Source: Fibrobacter succinogenes
Lineage (GTDB): Bacteria > Fibrobacterota > Fibrobacteria > Fibrobacterales > Fibrobacteraceae
Assembly: GCA_902768325.1 (NCBI GenBank)
Contig: CACXKY010000003.1
Span: forward strand, 1-48,233
Length of the DNA: 48,233 bases
Direction of reading: 5' to 3'
Below the pieces are notes generated by a model that was not told the origin of the DNA, searched no databases, and saw nothing but the letters and a program-made list of their open reading frames with translations. Below, piece by piece: positions 31,688 through 40,649 of this stretch (its first letter is position 1; every line of letters starts with the position of its first letter). The translations under genes and the position numbers were made by a program.

Positions 31688-32455
31688 TTCCGCGCAACGC
31701 TTGGAATTGTTGGGGAGCCCCATCAGTTCGAACGCGTTCTTGCAGCGAAGCTTCAAGTCTTCGGCTTCGTCCTTGGGGGTCGTCTTCAGCAAGGAACGGT
31801 AGTAGAGGATTGTCGACGTCATGTAGGGAATGTTCCCGTCGATGGACTTTTCCTCGGCAATGCGGTAAAGCGAATCCGCTTCGCCGTTCCGGCCTTCCAA
31901 GTCGGCAATGCGAGCTGCGGTCATGGCGTAGAACCCGCCCTTCTTGCTGCTCTTTTTCCCGACCATCTTGAGGGCTTCTTGGGCGTCGTCGCTATGGCGT
32001 GCGCCGGCATAGCTGATGGCGCATTCGGCATAGAACGAAGCGATGGTCGCCTTGTCCGTCTTCTTGATGGAATCCGGGTCGGCCTTGTTGCAAAGCTTGG
32101 CGCCGTCGGCATAGTTCTCGCGGGCGTTGGCCAGTGCGACCTTGGCGCGCGTGAAGTTGGCGGCAGTCGTTATGTCTAGGACTTCGGGACGCACGACAGA
32201 AATGAGGGAGTCGGCGAAATCAAGATCGAGGCTCTGCGTACGGATTTGCGCCATGGCGAGCAAGACGCGCCCTTCCGAAAGCAGGTCGGCTTCCTTGCGG
32301 CTAGCAAGGAGCGCGCGCTCGAGCTGGTTGTAGGCCTTGGCGAACTTGCCCGCGTTGATGGAACGCTGCGCGCGCCCGGCGAGCACCCCGGATTCCGAGG
32401 CGCTTGCCGCAGCCGACATGCAGAGGAGACCGATTATGGCGAGCTTTCTTACCAT
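31685..32455 (-). CDS. Periplasmic TPR-like protein, unknown function
   Basis: The 256-residue protein has a signal peptide (MVRKLAIIGLLCMSAAASASES, cleavage after about residue 20). Helical repeats follow, for example INAGKFAKAYNQLERALLASRKEADLL and GRNGEADSLYRIAEEKS. It overlaps the end of the MCE gene by 7 bases on the same strand, so the two are one transcription unit. A role as periplasmic partner of the MCE protein in lipid transport is possible but rests only on adjacency. Confidence 0.8.
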   Translation of the reverse strand: MVRKLAIIGLLCMSAAASASESGVLAGRAQRSINAGKFAKAYNQLERALLASRKEADLLSEGRVLLAMAQIRTQSLDLDFADSLISVVRPEVLDITTAANFTRAKVALANARENYADGAKLCNKADPDSIKKTDKATIASFYAECAISYAGARHSDDAQEALKMVGKKSSKKGGFYAMTAARIADLEGRNGEADSLYRIAEEKSIDGNIPYMTSTILYYRSLLKTTPKDEAEDLKLRCKNAFELMGLPNNSKRCAE

Positions 32456-33456
32456 AGCGTCTCCACCATGAAGGGCACGGAATCCTTGCTAGGCATGTTC
32501 CTGCGGATAATCCAGATGTTCGAGATGCCTTCCATCAGGTCGTCGGCATTCTGGAGCGTTCCTTCCGTCGTTTCCATGAAGTCCGAAATGTTCGAAGTCA
32601 TGAGGTCCATTTTTCCGACGATTCCGTCTACGCGGCCCATAGTCGTATCGATGGATTTCACGAGACCGTGCACACTCCCCATGAGTGTGTCCACCTTGGC
32701 CGGGATGGGCTTGAGGTCGGTGACGATTCCGGAGAGGTCCGAGGTCATGTTGTCAATCTTGGTGACCATCGGCGGGATATTTTCGCTAAGCGTATCGAGC
32801 AACTTGCTCGTCTTGATCAAGGTGTTCTTGCCGGCGTAGGTAATGTCGTCGAGGCGGTTCAGCTGGCGGTTCAGGTTGTCGTAGAGGAGCCTGGAGCCGA
32901 ACAGGGCGCCGATGGTGGTTCCCGTATCCTTGGCCATGCCGAGCAGGGTGTCTGCCGCGTCGATAAGGGAGTTCACGCGCCCGAGCAGTTCGTTGGTCGT
33001 CTCAAGGACGGTTTCGATATCCTGGGCCTTGCCTGCGGGGAGGAAATCGCCTTCTTGTAAGACGCGTCCCTTGCCGCGGCGGACGTCGATGTTGATGACG
33101 CGGGCCGAAATCAGGTTCTGATCGCGGATGGCGAAGACTTCGGCGCTGTCGGTAATCCAGTTCTGGAATTCCTTGCGGATGGTGAATTCCATAAACACGC
33201 CGTCATTCTGGATTTTCATCTCCGTAATCTGGCCGACATCCACGCCGCTGATCTGGACGCGTGTGCCCGGACGGAGACCCAGGGCCTTTTCGAACGTACT
33301 GTGGAGCTTGTACTCCTCGACGCCGATCATTCCGCTAGTAAAAAGCTTGGTATAGAGAACCAGGGCAAAAAGCAGAACTGCGACGGTAAAAAAGATGCCG
33401 ACCAGCAGGCCCGACATTTCCATCCAGTTGATCTGGTTGATTGACTTGATCCTCAT
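32449..33456 (-). CDS. MCE/MlaD-family lipid-transport protein
   Basis: The 335-residue protein has one N-terminal transmembrane helix (about 14-36) and an MCE domain (about 45-130) with the diagnostic LGLRPGTRVQISGVDVGQITEM. A long helical C-terminal part (about 145-320) follows, made of heptad-like stretches such as LLGRVNSLIDAADTLLG and VDTLMGSVHGLVKSIDTTMGRVDGIVGKM. MCE proteins form periplasmic rings or tubes carrying phospholipids between membranes, usually with an ABC permease (MlaE) and ATPase (MlaF). Those genes are not next to it here. Transcription starts from the region shared with the divergent aminopeptidase. Confidence 0.92.
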   Translation of the reverse strand: MRIKSINQINWMEMSGLLVGIFFTVAVLLFALVLYTKLFTSGMIGVEEYKLHSTFEKALGLRPGTRVQISGVDVGQITEMKIQNDGVFMEFTIRKEFQNWITDSAEVFAIRDQNLISARVINIDVRRGKGRVLQEGDFLPAGKAQDIETVLETTNELLGRVNSLIDAADTLLGMAKDTGTTIGALFGSRLLYDNLNRQLNRLDDITYAGKNTLIKTSKLLDTLSENIPPMVTKIDNMTSDLSGIVTDLKPIPAKVDTLMGSVHGLVKSIDTTMGRVDGIVGKMDLMTSNISDFMETTEGTLQNADDLMEGISNIWIIRRNMPSKDSVPFMVETLW

Positions 33457-33554
33457 ATTGCGAAATATATATAAAAAAAATGAAACATAATTAGGGGGCC
33501 GTTCTTTTTAGATAACATTTCCTTTTCTAATTTAAGGGTAAATGGAGGTCTTTT
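33457..33554. promoter_or_regulatory. Divergent promoter region (MCE operon / M18 aminopeptidase)
   Basis: This 98-bp AT-rich gap separates two divergent starts. On plus, TAATTTAA (33528-33535) is a weak -7-like box and GGAGG (33544-33548) is a good ribosome-binding site before ATG 33555. On minus, ATATATAT near 33467-33474 could serve the MCE gene. No clear operator was seen. Confidence 0.4.
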
Positions 33555-34793
33555 ATGGATTTTTTCGGTTTTTTGAATGATTCTGTGACGCCCTGTCATA
33601 CAGTAAAAAGTTTACATGAGGCGTTTGGTCGGGCAGGGTTCAAGAGCGTCGGTATCGACGACGTTTCGAAGATGGCGCCCGGGGAATCGTTCTTTGTGGA
33701 AAGGGGTTCTGCCCTGGTGGCTGTCCGCATGCCGAAAAAAAACGGTGCGGAGTCGCGCTTCAAGTTGGCGCTCGCCCATGTGGATTTCCCTGCACTGAAG
33801 GTGGCGCCCAATCCGGACAAGAACGCTGCGGGCGTCCAGAAACTCCATACCGAGGTGTACGGAAGCCCCCTGTATACGAGCTGGCTTGACCGCGATCTCG
33901 GGTATGCCGGTATCCTCGCCGTAAAGAAAGAAGGCTCCATCGTGGCGAAACCGTTCCGCGGCAAAAAGCTGTTCCGGATTCCGCAGTTGGCTGTCCACCT
34001 GAACCGCGGTGTGAACCAGGATGGCCTCAAGGTGAATCCGCAGACGGATTTCGATGTGCTGTGGAAGGCTGCCGGTTGCGGGTCGCAGAACTTCAGGGAC
34101 GCCTTGGCCCAGGAACTGGCGCCGGGTGAAGAGCTGCTTGATTTTGACGTACAGTTTTTCGATGCGCAGCCTGCGAATGCGGGCGGCATGAACGACGAGT
34201 GGGTCTATTCCGGAAGGATTGACAACTTAACGAGTTGCCATGCCATTGCCGAAGCCCTCATCGCTACGGAGGCGTGCGAAAAGGATTTCGCGGTTGCCGC
34301 ATTCTTCAACAACGAGGAAGTGGGTTCCCTGTCGCGTACGGGCGCCGGTGGCAATTTCCTGAAAGCCGTCCTGGAAAGCATTCCGCTCCCGTCGAATCTT
34401 TCGGCGGCGCTTTCCGATTCCTTCGCGCTCTCGATCGATGTTGCGCATGCGACCCACCCGAACAGCCCCGAAAAACACGAACCGAACCATGCCCCTGTCT
34501 TGGGCGGCGGTGTCGTATTGAAGACAAATTCACAGAACCGCTATGCGGGCGACGTTTTGGGCTCTGCCCGGTTGCGCGACCTGTGTGCCCGTGCCGAAGT
34601 CCCGTTGCAGGATTTCGTGATGCGTAACGATATGGCGTGCGGTTCTACCGTGGGCCCGACCGTCTCGGCGATGCTCGGGATTCCGACCGTGGATATCGGC
34701 GAACCCATCCTCAGCATGCACAGCATACGTGAAATGATGGCGATTAAGGACCACGAAAGCATGATCCGCCTCGTTTCCGCTTTCTTTTGTTAA
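33555..34793 (+). CDS. M18-family metallo-aminopeptidase
   Basis: The 412-residue cytosolic protein matches the M18 (aspartyl aminopeptidase, ApeB/PepI-like) family. Metal-ligand regions are AHVDFPALKVAP near residue 75 (most members have AHTDSP), GRIDNLTSCHA, FFNNEEVGSLSRTGAGG, DVAHATHPN, and RNDMACGSTVGP followed by IGEPILSMHSIREM. It removes N-terminal residues, preferably acidic ones in characterised members. Length is normal. The ATG has GGAGG 6 bases upstream. The last three bases double as part of the -7 box of the next gene. Confidence 0.92.
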   Translation: MDFFGFLNDSVTPCHTVKSLHEAFGRAGFKSVGIDDVSKMAPGESFFVERGSALVAVRMPKKNGAESRFKLALAHVDFPALKVAPNPDKNAAGVQKLHTEVYGSPLYTSWLDRDLGYAGILAVKKEGSIVAKPFRGKKLFRIPQLAVHLNRGVNQDGLKVNPQTDFDVLWKAAGCGSQNFRDALAQELAPGEELLDFDVQFFDAQPANAGGMNDEWVYSGRIDNLTSCHAIAEALIATEACEKDFAVAAFFNNEEVGSLSRTGAGGNFLKAVLESIPLPSNLSAALSDSFALSIDVAHATHPNSPEKHEPNHAPVLGGGVVLKTNSQNRYAGDVLGSARLRDLCARAEVPLQDFVMRNDMACGSTVGPTVSAMLGIPTVDIGEPILSMHSIREMMAIKDHESMIRLVSAFFC

Positions 34794-34798
34794 ATTTA
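34791..34798 (+). promoter_or_regulatory. Putative -7 box (TAAATTTA) for the GtrA gene
   Basis: TAAATTTA begins in the aminopeptidase stop codon and ends 7 bases before ATG 34806, a spacing that again predicts a leaderless transcript. Confidence 0.45.
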
Positions 34799-34805
34799 TT
34801 GGTAG

Positions 34806-35255
34806 ATGAGCAAGGGCATTGTAAATAAACTGCGTGAGCGCTTCCCCCGCAAATCGCTGATGGGGCAGTTCCTCCGTTACCTGGTGACGGGCGGTTTTGC
34901 GTTCGTGGCAGATTTCGGGCTCTTTGCCCTTTGCCTTTACGGTTTCGGCTGGCACTACCTGCTGGCAAACCTCGTGGGCTTGGTGGCAGGCCTTGTCCTC
35001 AATTACCTGATGAGCGTCTTGTGGGTGTTTACCGCCTGCAAGCGCATCCTCAAAACGCAGAAGGGCATTGAATTTGTCCTGTTCGCGCTGGTGGGGATTG
35101 CGGGCGTCGGCATCAACCAGGTGCTCATGTACCTGATGGTCGATGGCCTTGGCATAAACGAGATGGTGTCCAAGATGATTGCTGCCGTGCTCGTGCTCAT
35201 GTGGAACTTCGGTGCGCGGAAACTCATGCTTTTCCGCGGAAAAAAGACTCCCTAA
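34806..35255 (+). CDS. GtrA-family membrane protein
   Basis: The 149-residue protein has a basic N-terminus and four predicted transmembrane helices (about 25-45, 50-72, 88-108 and 116-138). It shows the GtrA family entry FLRYLVTGGFAFVADFGLFAL and the conserved exit NFGARKLMLFR. GtrA-type proteins are thought to flip undecaprenyl-linked sugars or otherwise support surface-glycan decoration. It heads a block with a UGM-like flavoprotein and three glycosyltransferase-like membrane proteins, which fits that role. Confidence 0.92.
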   Translation: MSKGIVNKLRERFPRKSLMGQFLRYLVTGGFAFVADFGLFALCLYGFGWHYLLANLVGLVAGLVLNYLMSVLWVFTACKRILKTQKGIEFVLFALVGIAGVGINQVLMYLMVDGLGINEMVSKMIAAVLVLMWNFGARKLMLFRGKKTP

Positions 35256-35342
35256 AGAACAAAATCGCGTGATATTCTTTATTGCGTTTCGTAAAAAAGC
35301 GCGGGGAAGTTGCGTTTAAAGGCGAAAAAGCTTATCCTTTAC

Positions 35343-35350
35343 TATATTCG
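35343..35350 (+). promoter_or_regulatory. Putative -7 box (TATATTCG) for the UGM-like operon
   Basis: TATATTCG ends 5 bases before ATG 35356, within the 100-bp gap after GtrA. The preceding sequence is AT-rich, and no other site was found there. Confidence 0.4.
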
Positions 35351-35355
35351 TCAAC

Positions 35356-36996
35356 ATGAAAGAGAATCTCAAAATTGCCGTAATCGCGGGCGCAGGCCCT
35401 GCGGGTTTGACGGCAGCGCTTGAATTATTGCGTACGACGGACGTGAAGCCCGTCTTGTTTGAAGCCGAAAACGTGATAGGGGGAATTTCCCGTACCGCAC
35501 GTTATAACGGGAACCGCATGGATATCGGCGGCCACCGTTTCTTTAGCAAGAGCGATACCGTAATGGACTGGTGGCAGGGAATACTCCCGCTGCAGGGTAC
35601 CGCGAGCAAGGACGACCTTGCCATCGGGCGCAGCGTCCCGCTGGTAGCCGGCGGCCCCGACCCCGAAAAGACGGACTACGTGATGCTTTGCCGTAGCCGC
35701 CTCAGCCGAATCCTCTTCCTTCGCAAGCTTTTCGATTATCCGGTGAGCCTGAACGGCGATACCATCCGTAACCTCGGGCTGTGGCGCATGTTCAAGATTG
35801 GCATGAGCTACCTCAAGGTGCAGCTGTTGCCCGCCCGCAAGGAGCGTAGCCTCGAAGATTTCATGATCAACCGCTTTGGCGTGGAACTCTATCGCACGTT
35901 CTTCCGCGACTACACCGAGAAGGTGTGGGGCGTACCGTGCAGCAAGATTAGCCCGGACTGGGGTGGACAGCGCATCAAGGGCCTCTCGATTACGAAGACG
36001 GTCGTCCATGCGTTGAAGCAGATTTTTGCCGGCAAGAAAAAGGCTGAGGCTGGCGCCGCGAACGGTGCCGACATCCGCCAGAAAGATACCGAGACGAGCC
36101 TTATTGGCCAGTTCCTCTACCCGAAATTCGGCCCCGGCCAGTTGTGGGAAACGGTTGCCGAGAAGGTGCAGGAAATGGGCGGCGAAATCAACCTGAATGC
36201 GAAGGTCGTGGGCGTGAACCGCGACGCAAGCGGCAAGCGCGTGGAAAGCGTCGTCGTCGAAAGCATGGATTCTACGGGCGTCTTTATCCACGAAACCATT
36301 CCCTGCGATTACTTCCTCAGCACCATGCCGGTCAAGGAACTGGTCGCCGCGATGGACGGCGAAAAGAATCCCGTGCCCGCCGATGTTAAGCGCGTCGCCG
36401 ACGGCCTCGTGTACCGCGACTTCATCACTGTGGGCCTGCTCCTGGACAAGCTGCTCATCAAGAATCCGGCGAAGCCCGGCACTCCCGAAAGCAAGCTCAA
36501 GTTTGTCGCTGACAACTGGATTTACGTGCAGGAATCCGACGTGAAGCTCGGCCGCATCCAGATCTTCAACAACTGGAGCCCCTACCTGGTGGCCGACCCC
36601 GAGAAGGTGTGGATTGGCCTTGAATACTTCGCGACCGAGGGCGACGATATGTGGAGCATGCCCGACAAGGACTTCATCAAGTTCGCGATAGAAGAACTTG
36701 ACAAGATTGACGTGGCGAGGCCCGAAGACGTGCGCGATTCCGTGGTGTTCCATATCAAGAAGGCATACCCCGCCTACTTCGGTACCTACGGCGAGTTCGG
36801 CAAGATCCGCGAATACGTGGACCCGGTCGAAAACCTCTTCCTCATGGGCCGTAACGGCATGCACAAGTACAACAACATGGACCACAGCATGCTTGCCGCC
36901 ATGGAAGTCGTGAAGTGCATCCGCGAGAATTCGACGGACAAGACGGCTCTCTGGAACGTGAACAGCGAAGAAGAATACCACGAAGGGAAAAAATGA
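35356..36996 (+). CDS. FAD-dependent oxidoreductase, UDP-galactopyranose-mutase/amine-oxidase-like
   Basis: The 546-residue protein starts with a dinucleotide-binding fold, [18 protein letters not shown], followed by the acidic FEAENVIGG and [20 protein letters not shown]. Internal segments [18 protein letters not shown] and the C-terminal [20 protein letters not shown] (second flavin motif) are typical of NAD(P)/FAD proteins in surface-polysaccharide loci that resemble UDP-galactopyranose mutase and protoporphyrinogen oxidase. The substrate is probably a nucleotide sugar or lipid-linked sugar, but this is inferred from neighbours. Its stop overlaps the next start (ATGA). Confidence 0.9.
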   Translation: MKENLKIAVIAGAGPAGLTAALELLRTTDVKPVLFEAENVIGGISRTARYNGNRMDIGGHRFFSKSDTVMDWWQGILPLQGTASKDDLAIGRSVPLVAGGPDPEKTDYVMLCRSRLSRILFLRKLFDYPVSLNGDTIRNLGLWRMFKIGMSYLKVQLLPARKERSLEDFMINRFGVELYRTFFRDYTEKVWGVPCSKISPDWGGQRIKGLSITKTVVHALKQIFAGKKKAEAGAANGADIRQKDTETSLIGQFLYPKFGPGQLWETVAEKVQEMGGEINLNAKVVGVNRDASGKRVESVVVESMDSTGVFIHETIPCDYFLSTMPVKELVAAMDGEKNPVPADVKRVADGLVYRDFITVGLLLDKLLIKNPAKPGTPESKLKFVADNWIYVQESDVKLGRIQIFNNWSPYLVADPEKVWIGLEYFATEGDDMWSMPDKDFIKFAIEELDKIDVARPEDVRDSVVFHIKKAYPAYFGTYGEFGKIREYVDPVENLFLMGRNGMHKYNNMDHSMLAAMEVVKCIRENSTDKTALWNVNSEEEYHEGKK

Positions 36997-38738
36997 GTCT
37001 TGCAAGGCTGATGAAGTTCAGGGAAGTTTTCCTGCTGCTCGGTGCCGCGCTGATGGCGGTGCTTTTCTGGTGCGTCAGCCCCGATGTTGACAAGGTCGTT
37101 TTACACCGGCAGGGAGTTGCGGCAGAGACGGAACTTCCGATAAGCTTGCCGATGAACGAAGGGGAACCTTTCTTTGTCGAGATGGACATCGCGCCTGGTG
37201 CCGGCAGCAATTTTGCGCTGGACATCCATCCGGACGATTGCGTGACGGACCTGCGTGTGAACGGGGTTCGCCTCCCGTATCGCGACTATCCCGGCTATTG
37301 CAGCTGGAACCAGGGATTCATCCTCGACAATGCCGAAATCTTGAAGCACCTCGGCAAGGAATCCTCGAGGTACCATATTGAAATTTCCATGCACAACAAC
37401 GGCGGCCTCGGCGGCGTGAATGCCGTCTTGAAAGCGAGCGGTTTTTTGATGAGCCTGCTTACGGTGCTGTTCTTCTTGTGCGTGGGCGGCATGCTCTTTT
37501 CGGTCGGGGCGCGCTTTAATATCGACCGCCGTCTTTTATTGGTCTTTTTCTTGGGCCTGCTCTTGCGCGTCGGCTATACCCAGGCGACGTTCTATGACGA
37601 ACGCGGGCACGATGTCGGTGGCCACGTCCACTATATGAAAATCATTGCGGAAGACCATCACCTCCCGGCGTCGAATGAATGCTGGACGTGCTACCATCCG
37701 CCGGTCTACTACATCGCGAGCGCCGGTGTCTGGAATCTTTCCCACTGGTTTGGCGGGACTCCGCAAGATGCGGTAAAGTGGTTCGACTTCTTGATTTCGC
37801 TGGTGGCGCTTGCGTTCGGCCTCGCCTGCATCAAGAATTCCCTCTGGGGCGCTCCGCGCTACATCGCGGCGCTGTTATGGAGTATCTGGCCTAGCTTTAT
37901 CTTGGCGTCGCCGCGGTTAGGCAACGACATCCTGTTCTACGCGATGCACATCGTCGCGCTGTGGGGCTGTATCCGTTACATCAAGACGGGCATGGGCAAG
38001 TACATGCTTTCGGCGGTGATTGCGGCCGCTGTCGCCTACTGGACAAAGTCTACGGCGGTCGTGACGTTCGGCCTCATCGGAGTGACAGTCCTTGTGCAGA
38101 CGGTCCCGCGGTTCCTGCGTGGCCTGAGCCGTTTGGAATGGGCGTCCCTCGCGCTCTTGGTTATTACCGGCGTGGTCGTCCTTATCCGCGTACTCGGTGG
38201 GGATGTCGTCGGCAATGCGGGCGGTAACGACAATACGGTGCTTATCCAGAACCGCCCGGGGAACTTCTTGTTCTTCGATATCCGTACGTTCTTGACGCAG
38301 CCCTATACGGACCCGTGGCACGACAATCTGGGCCGTCAGTTCTTCTGGAATTACCTTGCCAAGACATCGCTGTTCGGCGAATTCAAACTGTTGGAAACTC
38401 CGGCAGGGCAATGGCTTGCTTCCCTCGTGAGCGCAAGCTTCCTCGCGTTGTTTGGTTTCGGCCTCCGCGGTTTGTGGAAATCCCGCTGGACCAAGGTCCA
38501 GGTGCTGCTTGCCGCCCAGGCGCTGTTCTTCTTCTCGGCTATGATTGCACTCCGCCTCAAGTACCCGTTCTCTTGCAGTAACGACTTCCGCTATATCGTC
38601 CCCGTGCTGTTGAGTTGCCTCCCGTGGGTAGCCGAAGGTATCGCCGGCGACAGTGCGTCCGTGAAGTCGAAATCGCTGGGCCTCTTGGCGGTGGCCGTAT
38701 TCGTTGTCTGTTCATCTGCGTTGATAATGAGTCTCTAG
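36993..38738 (+). CDS. Multi-pass glycosyltransferase-like protein with N-terminal periplasmic domain (paralog A)
   Basis: The ATG overlaps the flavoprotein stop, giving 581 residues. One transmembrane helix (about 11-30) is followed by a periplasmic domain (about 35-150) with [12 protein letters not shown], a Cys near GYCSWNQGF and [14 protein letters not shown]. Some nine more helices follow. The loop [17 protein letters not shown] fits the acidic loop of GT39/GT83-type transferases that use polyprenyl-phosphate sugars. [11 protein letters not shown] and [13 protein letters not shown] are shared almost word for word with the gene at 42246. It probably adds a sugar on the periplasmic side of the inner membrane. 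Confidence 0.85.
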   Translation: MSLARLMKFREVFLLLGAALMAVLFWCVSPDVDKVVLHRQGVAAETELPISLPMNEGEPFFVEMDIAPGAGSNFALDIHPDDCVTDLRVNGVRLPYRDYPGYCSWNQGFILDNAEILKHLGKESSRYHIEISMHNNGGLGGVNAVLKASGFLMSLLTVLFFLCVGGMLFSVGARFNIDRRLLLVFFLGLLLRVGYTQATFYDERGHDVGGHVHYMKIIAEDHHLPASNECWTCYHPPVYYIASAGVWNLSHWFGGTPQDAVKWFDFLISLVALAFGLACIKNSLWGAPRYIAALLWSIWPSFILASPRLGNDILFYAMHIVALWGCIRYIKTGMGKYMLSAVIAAAVAYWTKSTAVVTFGLIGVTVLVQTVPRFLRGLSRLEWASLALLVITGVVVLIRVLGGDVVGNAGGNDNTVLIQNRPGNFLFFDIRTFLTQPYTDPWHDNLGRQFFWNYLAKTSLFGEFKLLETPAGQWLASLVSASFLALFGFGLRGLWKSRWTKVQVLLAAQALFFFSAMIALRLKYPFSCSNDFRYIVPVLLSCLPWVAEGIAGDSASVKSKSLGLLAVAVFVVCSSALIMSL

Positions 38739-38739
38739 T

Positions 38740-40482
38740 ATGATAATGTACCGCTATGCGAAAGACGTGAAAGTGTTTCTCCTTTGGGGAACGCTCTGTA
38801 TCCTTGCCAACTTGATTTGCACCTTGGGTAGCGCCTACGATGGCGACCAGAGCTTCTGGGTAGGCTGGGTACAGCAGCTGATTGATGGTGGCTTCGGCAA
38901 CTTCAAGGGGAATTATCCTCCGCTGTATGTCTTTTGGCTGTGGGTCGTGGCGCAAGTCCATTGGCTTTTCTCGGTCGCGGTCGGCAAGACATTCCTGCTC
39001 AAGTTTATCTGCCTCTGGCCGGTTTATTTCTCCCACATCTTCTTGGTGGACTGGCTTTGCCGCTTTACGGGTAGGTTCGGCTGCCCGCAGTGGCGCCGCC
39101 ATTTGCTCATAGGCTTTGTCGCGCTGAACCCGGCCCTCCTCTTGAACGGCCCGATCTGGGGCCAGGTGGACTTGCTCCCCGTCGTGCTCGCGATGCTTTC
39201 CATCTATTGCATCAGCCGCCCAGGCAAGGTGAAGTTCGCTTCGCTGTTCTTTGTCCTTTCGGTGCTGACCAAGTTCCAGATGATCATGTTCCTGCCGGTG
39301 TTCGGCGGCTTGTTCCTCCGCCATTGGCGCATCTCCTGGAAGGGCCTGCCGTTTGCTGTCGCCGGGGCCGTGCTCGTACTGCTCCCGTTCCTGGTGACCG
39401 GCAATTTGGTGCGCATGCTGACGAACGCCTACGTGCAGACTTCGAGCCAGTACCCCTACGCCACTTTCAATGGAGCCAACTTGTGGATGCTCCTGGCGGG
39501 GAACGCGACTCCGGACAACATTCCCATTTGGGGCGTCCGCGACTATGGTCTAGGTTTCCTCCTGAAGCCGAGTGTCATGGGTAGGCTCCTGTTTATTGCC
39601 GTTTCAATCTTTGTGCTCGTCAAGAGCCTGTTCTGCCGCAGCGTGCGCTCGGCCTATGCGCTCTGCACGTTGAATGCGCTGGCCTTCTTTGTCGTCTTGC
39701 CGGGCATGCATGAACGCTACTTGCTGTACGCGGTACCGGCGGCCCTCTGCTGGGCCGTGTGGGATTTCAAGCGCGGTGGCGTGTTCTGCCTGCTCGTAAC
39801 GCTTGTCGCCTCGATGAACATCAACTTCATCAACTCGTTCAGGGGAGGCGATGCCTGGAAGGTAGCGTCGACGGTCGGCTGTGTCGCGCTTGTCGCCATG
39901 CTGGTCGCTATCGCCTTCCCGAAGTTCTTCCCGAAGGTCCTTTCGCTCATTGCGCGTCTACGCATCCCGGCGCTCGCGGTATATGGATGCTTGCTGTTTG
40001 TGCTTTTAGTGGAATGCGGCAACCTGCTGTACCGTAACCGCCCCGTGAAGGTCCCTGCAGGCATCAAGAACGTCCTGGTGACGAATCTGCCCGCCTTGTT
40101 CGAAAAGCAGAGTTTCCGGTTCCCGCGCGTCAACGAATCGGTGGAAGGCCGCTTGCTCACCTCGGGCGATCGCCTGTACAAGAACGGCCTCGGGACGCAC
40201 GCGCCCTCGACGGTGGTGTATGAACTGCCGGAAGATGCCGACTCGCTTTTCTTCGGTGCAGGAATCGATGACGAAGTCTACGACCGCGGCCAGGCCATCT
40301 TTATCGTGAAGCTGGATGGAGAAGAAATCTGGAGGAGCCGTGTCCTTCGCGGAAACGACGGTCCCGTCTTTGCGGCGCTTTCTGTGCGCGGTGCCAAAAA
40401 ATTGGAATTCTCGACCGATCCGGACGGAGATGATAACAGCGACCATACGGACTGGCTGAACGCCTATATCAAACTCCGCTAG
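38740..40482 (+). CDS. Multi-pass glycosyltransferase-like protein fused to a C-terminal NPCBM domain
   Basis: The 580-residue protein begins one base after the previous stop. It has about ten transmembrane helices (residues 10-435). The first loop, GSAYDGDQSFWVGWVQQL, and GNYPPLYVFWLW resemble GT39/mannosyltransferase-like proteins. The C-terminal 140 residues are soluble and look like an NPCBM carbohydrate-binding module: YKNGLGTHAPSTVVYELP, FFGAGIDDEVYDRGQAIF, KLDGEEIWRS and DPDGDDNSDHTDWLNAYIKL. NPCBM domains normally sit on secreted glycosidases, so this fusion to a membrane transferase is uncommon and suggests that the enzyme grips its glycan acceptor. Confidence 0.85.
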   Translation: MIMYRYAKDVKVFLLWGTLCILANLICTLGSAYDGDQSFWVGWVQQLIDGGFGNFKGNYPPLYVFWLWVVAQVHWLFSVAVGKTFLLKFICLWPVYFSHIFLVDWLCRFTGRFGCPQWRRHLLIGFVALNPALLLNGPIWGQVDLLPVVLAMLSIYCISRPGKVKFASLFFVLSVLTKFQMIMFLPVFGGLFLRHWRISWKGLPFAVAGAVLVLLPFLVTGNLVRMLTNAYVQTSSQYPYATFNGANLWMLLAGNATPDNIPIWGVRDYGLGFLLKPSVMGRLLFIAVSIFVLVKSLFCRSVRSAYALCTLNALAFFVVLPGMHERYLLYAVPAALCWAVWDFKRGGVFCLLVTLVASMNINFINSFRGGDAWKVASTVGCVALVAMLVAIAFPKFFPKVLSLIARLRIPALAVYGCLLFVLLVECGNLLYRNRPVKVPAGIKNVLVTNLPALFEKQSFRFPRVNESVEGRLLTSGDRLYKNGLGTHAPSTVVYELPEDADSLFFGAGIDDEVYDRGQAIFIVKLDGEEIWRSRVLRGNDGPVFAALSVRGAKKLEFSTDPDGDDNSDHTDWLNAYIKLR

Positions 40483-40526
40483 CCCGATTCCCGGCGTCCA
40501 TTAATTTGTTGAAAAAACGGTTTTGC

Positions 40527-40551
40527 TATATACCACAAGTTGTGTTATATA
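40527..40551. promoter_or_regulatory. 25-bp dyad, candidate operator upstream of TIGR02147 gene 2
   Basis: The site is centred on base 40539 with inner arms CACAA/TTGTG and outer arms TATATA on both sides. One mismatched pair separates the inner and outer arms. It lies about 110 bp before the GTG start in an AT-rich gap of 167 bp (40483-40649) that holds no other gene. Confidence 0.45.
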
Positions 40552-40649
40552 AGCCTAAAAATTTGCTGAAACTGTAAAAACTTTAGAATTTGCTTTAAAA
40601 ACAATGATTTTGTGTTATGAAATGGCTATATTGGTGGCGGGGGAAATCC

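Noticed and set aside
40483-40649. Small gene in the AT-rich gap before TIGR02147 gene 2
   Set aside because: No frame with a start and protein-like composition; it contains only the dyad and AT-rich promoter-like words.
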